Part shown: positions 1-5,500 of the stretch, one piece after another
Position numbering within the stretch: the first letter of the stretch is position 1
Layout of the letters: each line of letters begins with the position of its first letter
Source of the DNA: a bacterium
GTDB taxonomy: Bacteria > JAUVQV01 > DATDCY01
Direction of reading: 5' to 3'
Length of the DNA: 7,722 nucleotides
Assembly: GCA_036524115.1 (NCBI GenBank)
Contig: DATDCY010000203.1
Location: forward strand, 1-7,722
Made by a program: the position numbers and the translations under genes
Notes under the pieces: model-generated
The model's input: the letters and a program-made list of their open reading frames with translations, nothing else
Databases searched by the model: none
What the model was told of the DNA's origin: nothing

Positions 1-483
1 CTCGGCCCCGATCCGCGTGCCGTGCAGCGCGTGGAGCGCCCCGAGCGCGAACTGCGCCCCCGAGCCGATGGCGAAGTAGTGCTCGACCTCGGTCACGCTC
101 ATGTCCGGCCCGACGTAGTAGATGCCCCCGCGGTTCGCCACCAGGAAGGTCGAATCGAGGTTGCCGAACGGCCCGGACTCCTTCTCGTCGATCTGGTCGT
201 CCACGAACGAGTAGCGCTTGTGCAGGTCGGTCCAGAGACGCAGGAAGAACTCGAAGATCTGCGCGCGCGAGCCGAGCCGCACCCGCCCGCGACGCGCGAG
301 CACGTCGTCGAGGATGTTCTCGTAGAGGCCCCAGCCGGTGGCCGCGAGGTACGAGTCGCCGACGCGCCGGATCTTCTGCGCGGCGTGGAGCGTCGGCGGG
401 ACCTTCGTGTGCCCGAAGCTGGTGAGGGTGTCCGAGGCGACGATCAGCTCGCCGTCCTTCTCCAGGGCCAGTGCTATCGACAT
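1..483 (-). CDS. Proteasome/HslV-like Ntn-hydrolase (C-terminus cut by window edge)
   Basis: 161 codons are visible from ATG at 483 to the window edge, so the C-terminus is missing. The protein begins MSIALALEKDGELIVASDTL, which lines up without gaps with the start of mature HslV (TTIV..RR.G.VVIAGDGQ). After removal of Met1, Ser2 sits at the catalytic Thr1 position, Asp18 at HslV Asp17, and Lys37 near HslV Lys33 after a three-residue insertion. A conserved AIGSG motif (residues 138-142, followed by AQFALGALHAL) matches AIGSGG.YA.AAARAL of HslV. The proteasome-beta fold is therefore well supported. Whether it is an active peptidase, and whether it assembles into a ring, is inferred. It is not canonical HslV: the nucleophile would be Ser, the middle (residues 60-125) is divergent, and no hslU is visible. 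It lies 15 bp after the HisHF gene on the same strand, so co-transcription is likely. It has a good ribosome site. Confidence 0.8.
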   Translation of the reverse strand, partial: MSIALALEKDGELIVASDTLTSFGHTKVPPTLHAAQKIRRVGDSYLAATGWGLYENILDDVLARRGRVRLGSRAQIFEFFLRLWTDLHKRYSFVDDQIDEKESGPFGNLDSTFLVANRGGIYYVGPDMSVTEVEHYFAIGSGAQFALGALHALHGTRIGAE

Positions 484-489
484 GAGACG

Positions 490-496
490 TTCCTTT
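490..496 (-). promoter_or_regulatory. Ribosome binding site of the Ntn-hydrolase gene
   Basis: On the minus strand the sequence AAAGGAA lies 6 bases before the ATG at 483, within the 15-bp gap after the HisHF stop codon. It supports this ATG, and therefore a serine at position 2, as the true start. Confidence 0.7.
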
Positions 497-498
497 CG

Positions 499-2088
499 TC
501 AGCGCGTTTCGATCCCGCGCGTCTTCAGGTGTTCCTTCACCGCGGCGATCGGCACCTCGCGCCGGTGGAAGATGCCGGCGGCGAGCGCGGCCTCGACGTC
601 GGTGTGCTCGAAGACCTCGGCGAAGTGCGCCGGCGTCCCGGCGCCCGAGGAGGCGATGACGGGGATCGACACGGCGGACTTCACGGCGCGGACCAGCTCC
701 AGGTCGAAGCCGGCCTTCGTGCCGTCGCGGTCGATCGAGTTGAGCAGGATCTCGCCGGCGCCGAGCCTCTCGCAGACCTGCGCGAGCGTCACCGCGTCCA
801 CCGGGCGCCCCTCGCGACCGCCCTTGACCGTGCACTGGAACCAGCAGAAACGCTCGCCCTCCGGGCCGTGCTCGGCCGTCGGGAAGACCCGCTGCGGGAT
901 CCCCTCGGGGCAGTCGACCCAGATGCGCCGCGGGTCGATCGAGATCACGACCGCCTGGTTGCCGTAGACCCGGGCGATCTGCTCGATCGAGGACTCGCCG
1001 GTGGCCGCGCCGGTGCGCAGGTACTCCTCGACCGTCGCCACGGCGTCCGAGCCGATCGAGATCTTGTCGGCGCCGGAGCGGAAGTACTCGCTGGCGACCT
1101 CCAGCGCGGACCAGCGCCGGCCGGCGGCGTCCGTGTAGCCGCGGATGCCCCCGCCGATGCACAGCGGCACGAAGACGTTCTCCGAGGTGCGCCGCAGCAC
1201 CTCGAGCATCGGCTGGTCGGCCAGCGGCTCCTCGCGGAAGCTCGTGATGTTGAGGAAGGTGATCTCGTCGGCGCCCTCCTGGTAGTAGCGGCGCGCCAGC
1301 TCCACCGGCTTGCCGAGGTTGCGCACCTCGCCGGCCTCGCGCACATCGTACTGGTCGCCCTTGGTGACGACCAGATCGCCCGCGTCGTTCGTGCGCACGT
1401 CGAGGCAGGCGATGATGCGCTTCGCCAGGCGCGTCGGGGCGGGGAACGGCGGCGGCTCGGGGCCCGCGGCGAGATCATCGGCCGTGAGGAAGCGCCGCAG
1501 CAGGTCGAGGCCGGCGGCGCCGCTCTTCTCGGGGTGGAACTGCACGGCGGCGACCGCGCCCTTCTGCACCGCGCTCACGAACTCGCCGCCGTAGTCGGTC
1601 GTCGCCAGGACCCAGCCGCAGTCGCGCTCGTCCGGCACGCCGCGGTAGGAGTGCACGAAGTAGAGCTTCTCGCCGCCGTAGCCTTCGAAAAGCGCCGAGC
1701 GCTTGCGGATGTTAATGCCGTTCCAGCCCATGTGCGGCACCGCGAGGCCGCCCGCAGGGAAGCGGCGCACCATGCCGCGGATGATCCCGAGGCCGGTCGC
1801 CCCGAGGGACTCCTCGCTCCCCTCGAAGAGCACCTGCAGCCCGATGCAGATGCCGAAGAACGGCTTGCCCTCGAGCAGTCGCTGGCGCAGCGGCTCGAAG
1901 TAGCCGTCCTGCTGGAGGCGCCCGACGGCGCTGCCGAACGCCCCGACGCCGGGGAAGACGAGCCGCTCGGCCGCGAGGATGTCCGCCGGCGAGGCGACGT
2001 CGCGCACGTCGAAGCCGAGCGCCCGGATGGCGTTGCGCACGCTGCGCACGTTGCCTGCGCCGTAGTCGAGGAGGGTGACGGTGCCCAT
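499..2088 (-). CDS. hisHF: Bifunctional imidazole glycerol phosphate synthase, HisH-HisF fusion (eukaryotic HIS7 type)
   Basis: This 529-residue cytosolic enzyme of histidine biosynthesis would convert PRFAR plus glutamine-derived ammonia into imidazole glycerol phosphate and AICAR, the latter feeding purine synthesis. Residues 1-201 are the class I glutaminase: LLDYGAGN at 6-13, PGVG at 46-49, nucleophile Cys81 in GICIGLQ, and His185/Glu187 in QFHPEKSG. A Pro-rich linker (about 202-220) joins the (beta/alpha)8 cyclase. The cyclase has RIIACLDV with Asp230, GGGI at 312-315, Asp385 in VVISIDPRR, and LLNSIDRDGTKAGFDLEL at 448-465. These Asp residues match the catalytic pair of bacterial HisF. 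The cyclase part is about 305 residues against roughly 250 for normal bacterial HisF. The extra segments (RTNDAGDLVVTKGDQYDVRE; RVFPTAEHGPEGERFCWFQC) closely match yeast HIS7. All key residues are present. ATG 2088 is the only start after the in-frame stop at 2130-2128. The nearest Shine-Dalgarno-like AAGGA is 16 bases away, which is unusually far. Confidence 0.97.
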   Translation of the reverse strand: MGTVTLLDYGAGNVRSVRNAIRALGFDVRDVASPADILAAERLVFPGVGAFGSAVGRLQQDGYFEPLRQRLLEGKPFFGICIGLQVLFEGSEESLGATGLGIIRGMVRRFPAGGLAVPHMGWNGINIRKRSALFEGYGGEKLYFVHSYRGVPDERDCGWVLATTDYGGEFVSAVQKGAVAAVQFHPEKSGAAGLDLLRRFLTADDLAAGPEPPPFPAPTRLAKRIIACLDVRTNDAGDLVVTKGDQYDVREAGEVRNLGKPVELARRYYQEGADEITFLNITSFREEPLADQPMLEVLRRTSENVFVPLCIGGGIRGYTDAAGRRWSALEVASEYFRSGADKISIGSDAVATVEEYLRTGAATGESSIEQIARVYGNQAVVISIDPRRIWVDCPEGIPQRVFPTAEHGPEGERFCWFQCTVKGGREGRPVDAVTLAQVCERLGAGEILLNSIDRDGTKAGFDLELVRAVKSAVSIPVIASSGAGTPAHFAEVFEHTDVEAALAAGIFHRREVPIAAVKEHLKTRGIETR

Positions 2089-2126
2089 GGCGTGGTGGTC
2101 AGGGTCCTTTCCGTTTGTGCGGGGGG

Positions 2127-2132
2127 ATTATA
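2127..2132 (-). promoter_or_regulatory. Perfect -10 hexamer of the hisHF promoter
   Basis: The minus strand reads TATAAT here, 38 bases upstream of the hisHF ATG, which would give a leader of about 32 bases. No good TTGACA-like hexamer lies 16-18 bases further upstream, where the DNA is GC-rich (CGCCTG-like), and there is no TGn extension. The promoter may therefore be weak, activator-dependent, or read by another sigma factor. This is a sequence match only. Confidence 0.5.
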
Positions 2133-2418
2133 CCGGATGTCGCCGGCGCAGGCGGCCGGTCGCACGTGTGCGCGTTCGCGACTGCGCGGCCCTGCCACCG
2201 CGCCGGCGCCGGCTTCACCGGGATAAGTCTTGTCTTGATTCTCCGATTTCCGTTTGCTAGTCTCCCGACACGCCGATCCTGATCGCAATAGGCAAGTATA
2301 CCGCATTTGCAGCGCCCCAAGAACCGCGGGCGTATGGACCGAAAGAACCAAGCTTCGAGGGGCGGGTGTCCGTCCAGACGGCATCGGGGGGCAGGCAGAA
2401 CTCACGTTCGGATGACGC

Positions 2419-2426
2419 AAGGAGGA
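2419..2426 (+). promoter_or_regulatory. Strong Shine-Dalgarno of the Rhs-type gene
   Basis: AAGGAGGA lies 7 bases before ATG 2434. An in-frame TGA at 2413-2415 leaves this ATG as the only possible start upstream of the signal peptide, so the N-terminus of the giant protein is well fixed. Confidence 0.85.
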
Positions 2427-2433
2427 AGGGCAG

Positions 2434-2523
2434 ATGGCACCAAGGACGGCGTTCCGCGGGCACATCGCAGCATGTTTCGGGCTGCTACTCACAGTCTTGA
2501 CCCTTCCCTCCGTCGCCGTCGCA
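2434..2523 (+). other. Sec signal peptide (residues 1-30)
   Basis: The protein begins with a short basic stretch (Arg4, Arg8, His10), then a hydrophobic core around residues 11-24 (IAACFGLLLTVLTL), then a Pro25-containing c-region. The predicted signal peptidase I site is AVA|DD after residue 30. This implies export across the inner membrane. Confidence 0.85.
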
Positions 2524-5500
2524 GACGACCTCGTCTTCGGTCCCGAGACGTGCCAGCGCGGGAGCGGCGCACCAACGGTCTTTGACTTCACCTTCGCGGC
2601 GCCTGAGCCCGCGAGGGGATTCGTCTTCAAGGTCTACAACGGCGGACTGGAGGACGCGACGTACGAGCTGGTCAGCGCCAGCATCATCACGCTGAACGGC
2701 ACGGAGATCCTGAACTCGAGCAACTTCAGCCAGAACGTCGCATACCTCGAAGTCCCGGTCTCGCTCCAAAGTCAGAACACACTGCGTGTCGAGGTCCGCG
2801 GCAAACCGGGCGGGGCGATGATTCTCAAGCTCTACCCGCTCATCGTCATCGATTCCCCGCTCGAAGGGGCGCTTCTCAACGCGCCGACCGCCGCGGTCTC
2901 CGGACATCTCAACGCGACCGCCACATCGGTCGACGTCAACGGCGTGGCGGCGACCATCAGCGGCAGCAGTTTCTCCGCCTCCGGTGTCCCGGTCGCCGAG
3001 GGCGCGAATACGCTGGTCGCGACCGCCACGCGGACGGATGGCATCTCCGGCACCGACAGCGTCCAGGTGACCGTCGCCTCCACGCCGCCGACCATCTCTC
3101 TTTCCGCGAACCTGACGAGCGTCATGCCGGGTCAGCCGGCGGTGCTCTCCTGGACCACCACCGGAGCCACGTCCTGCAGCCTCTCGCCCGGGAGCGGCGG
3201 CGTCGGCACGCCGGGAATCCCGAACCTCGTGCCCGTCGGCTCGCTCGCGGTCACGCCGCGGCAGACCACGACCTTCACGATGACGGCGTCCGGCGCCGGC
3301 GGGAGCGCAAGCGCCCAGGTGACGATCACCGTGATCACCGGGCCGCCGACTGTGTCGCTTTCGGCGAACCCGTTGGGGATCGTCTATGGGCAGTCGTCCC
3401 TGCTGTCGTGGACGTCGACGGCTGCGACCCAGGTGGTGCTCTCGCCCGGCTCGATTCCCCTCGCCGGCCAAGGGACGCGCGCCGTGACGCCCCAGTTCAC
3501 GACGGCCTACACGATTGTCGCCACGAATCCCTACGGCTCCGCGACCGCGCAGGTGACAGTGACGGTCAGCGCCCATCCTCCTCCGAGCGTGACGCTCTCC
3601 GCGTCCGCCACGACCCTCCTCGCCGGGGAGTCCTGCACGCTTTCCTGGTCGTCCTCGGCGGCGACGACCGTGAGCATCGCGCCGGGCATCGGGGCCGTGG
3701 GTGCCAGCGGCAGCCAGGCGGTCTCGCCCTCGCAGACAACCACGTACACGATCACCGGGACCGGTCCTGGAGGCACGGCGACCAGCCAGGTGCAGATCAT
3801 CGTCATTCCGCCGCCGACCATCGCCTTCTCTGCGAGCCCCGCGACGATCGGCCTGGGGCAGACGGCCACGCTCATTTGGACGAGCGCCGATGCCACGGCG
3901 GTGACCATCTCGCCCGACGTCGGCGCGGTGGACATGAACGGAAGCGCGACCGTCGCGCCGCTGACCACAACCACGTACACCGCAACGGCGACCGGCCCGG
4001 CGGGAGCCGCGACCGCCCAAGTCACGGTCATCGTGGTCCCCCCGCCGACGTTGAGCGCCCAGGCCACGCCCGCCGTGATAGCGCTGGGGGAAGCCTCGAT
4101 CCTGTCCTGGACTTCGACCGATGCGACGAGCGTCGACATCTTTCCGGGCATCGGCCCGGTGGGCGCCAGCGGCGAGGTCACGGTCAGTCCGGCGGAGACG
4201 ACGACATACACGCTCACCTGCTCAGGGCTGGCCGGCAGCGCGAGCACCCAGGTGACGGTCACGGTTCTCCAACCGCCGACGGTCAGCCTCGCGGTGACTC
4301 CCGAAACCATCGTCCGGGGCGAGAGCGTGACGCTGAACTGGTCCACGACGAACGCGACCGCGATCTCGGTCGACCAGGGTATCGGCGCGGTGGCGGAGAC
4401 GGGCAGCCTCGTCCTGGCGCCCGCTGCGACGACGACCTATCGCCTCACGGCAACCGGTCCGGGCGGCGTCACGATCGGCGAGACAACCGTCGCGGTGACC
4501 CCTCCCGGCATCGAAGCCACCATCAGCGCCTCCCCGGCGACAATCGCGCCGGGCGGCTCGTCCACGCTCACCTGGCGCAGCTACGCGGCAGACCAGGTGG
4601 TCATCGAGCCGGGCGTGGGCATCGTGGCTGCGTCGGGAAGCGTCGCCGTTTCGCCCGCTGCAAGCACGACCTATCGGCTGACGGCCGTCGGGGCCTCCGG
4701 CGTGTACGCGGCATCGGTCCGCGTCTCCGTCGAGGGTTCGCCGGCGCCGATCCCGGCCGGCCAGTTCGGCGCGCGTTACCAGGACATCGTCCCGGCGGAC
4801 GCCACCATCGGCGCCTACGACGTCAAGCGGTTCGCCCTCGTGACGGGCAGCGTACTCGGCCGGGATGGCCTAGCGCTGGCCGGCGTGCGCATCACCGTCC
4901 ACACGCGCCCGGAGCTGGGAACGGCCACCTCCGGCGCGGATGGCGTCTACACGCTGCCGGTGGAGGGCGGCGGGGCGATCGTGCTGAACCTGGAGCGCGA
5001 AGGCTTCCTCCCCGCCCAGCGTCTGATCAACGTGGGATGGAACGACATCGCCCCGGTCGAACCCGTGGTGATGCTCCCCGAGGACCCGCTGGCGACCACG
5101 ATTGCGCTGGACGGCAACCCGGCTAGCGTCTTCGTCCACCGCGGCTCGGTGACGACGGACGCGTTCGGATCGCGGGCGGCCACGTTGGCGCTCGCCGGCG
5201 ACACCCGCGTCTACGCCATGACCGATGCGGGGGAGGTGGAGCTGAGTTCCTTCGAGATGCGCGCCACGGAATACGCGACGCCGGAGACGATGCCGGCGGT
5301 CCTGCCCCCCGAGTCGATCTACACCTACTGCGTCGACCTGAAGGCCTCCGGCCTGCCGAGCGTGCGGTTCTCCAAGCCCGCGGCGCTCTTCGTCGAGAAC
5401 TTCTTCGGCATCCCCGTCGGGACGACCGTCCCGGTGGGCTACTACGACTTCAAGCTCGCCCGCTGGGTTGCCTCGCAGGATGGAAAGTGCGTCGCCTTGC

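Larger units (their letters stand above)
2089..2433. other. Divergent intergenic region between hisHF and the Rhs-type gene
   Basis: These 345 bases hold no convincing gene. The left part (2141-2215) is very GC-rich with short dyads: CGCAC/GTGCG at 2161-2172, CGCG-TT-CGCG at 2171-2180 and CCGGCGCCGG at 2203-2212. The stretch 2223-2312 is visibly less GC-rich and may carry the promoter of the right-hand gene. A weak candidate pair is TTGATT (2235-2240) and TAGTCT (2258-2263) with a 17-base spacer. On the minus strand a TATACT hexamer occurs at 2300-2295, also without a good partner. A short dyad, CCGTC-CA-GACGG, spans 2370-2381. No tRNA, terminator or recognisable riboswitch was seen. Confidence 0.55.

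Noticed and set aside
945-1478. Second minus-strand frame overlapping the HisH-HisF junction, suggesting split genes
   Set aside because: The 529-codon frame runs unbroken through both domains with all catalytic residues. The alternative frame is Arg/Ser/Ala-rich noise.
22-2226. 734-codon plus-strand open frame opposite hisHF and the Ntn-hydrolase
   Set aside because: It is full of Arg/Ala/Glu/Asp/His low-complexity text with no family motif, and it covers two strongly recognised minus-strand genes. It is a GC-rich shadow frame.
2291-2312. Possible sigma-54 promoter (AGGCA ... TTTGCA)
   Set aside because: The GG and GC elements are 18 bases apart instead of the required 12.
2370-2433. Possible cyclic-di-GMP (GEMM) riboswitch from the GACGCAA string before the Rhs gene
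   Set aside because: Only one short string matches. The second conserved block and the paired stems are absent.
2464-2475. Possible lipobox (IAAC, residues 11-14) making the Rhs protein a lipoprotein
   Set aside because: The Cys comes before, not after, the hydrophobic core, and a clean AVA|DD signal peptidase I site follows at residue 30.
2485-4020. 511-codon minus-strand open frame inside the Rhs-type gene
   Set aside because: The translation is Arg/Gly-rich with no motif, lies antisense to the Ig-like repeats, and is explained by high third-position GC. The same applies to the minus frames at 3531-4346 and 4870-6153 and the plus frames at 3408-5126 and 6309-7691.
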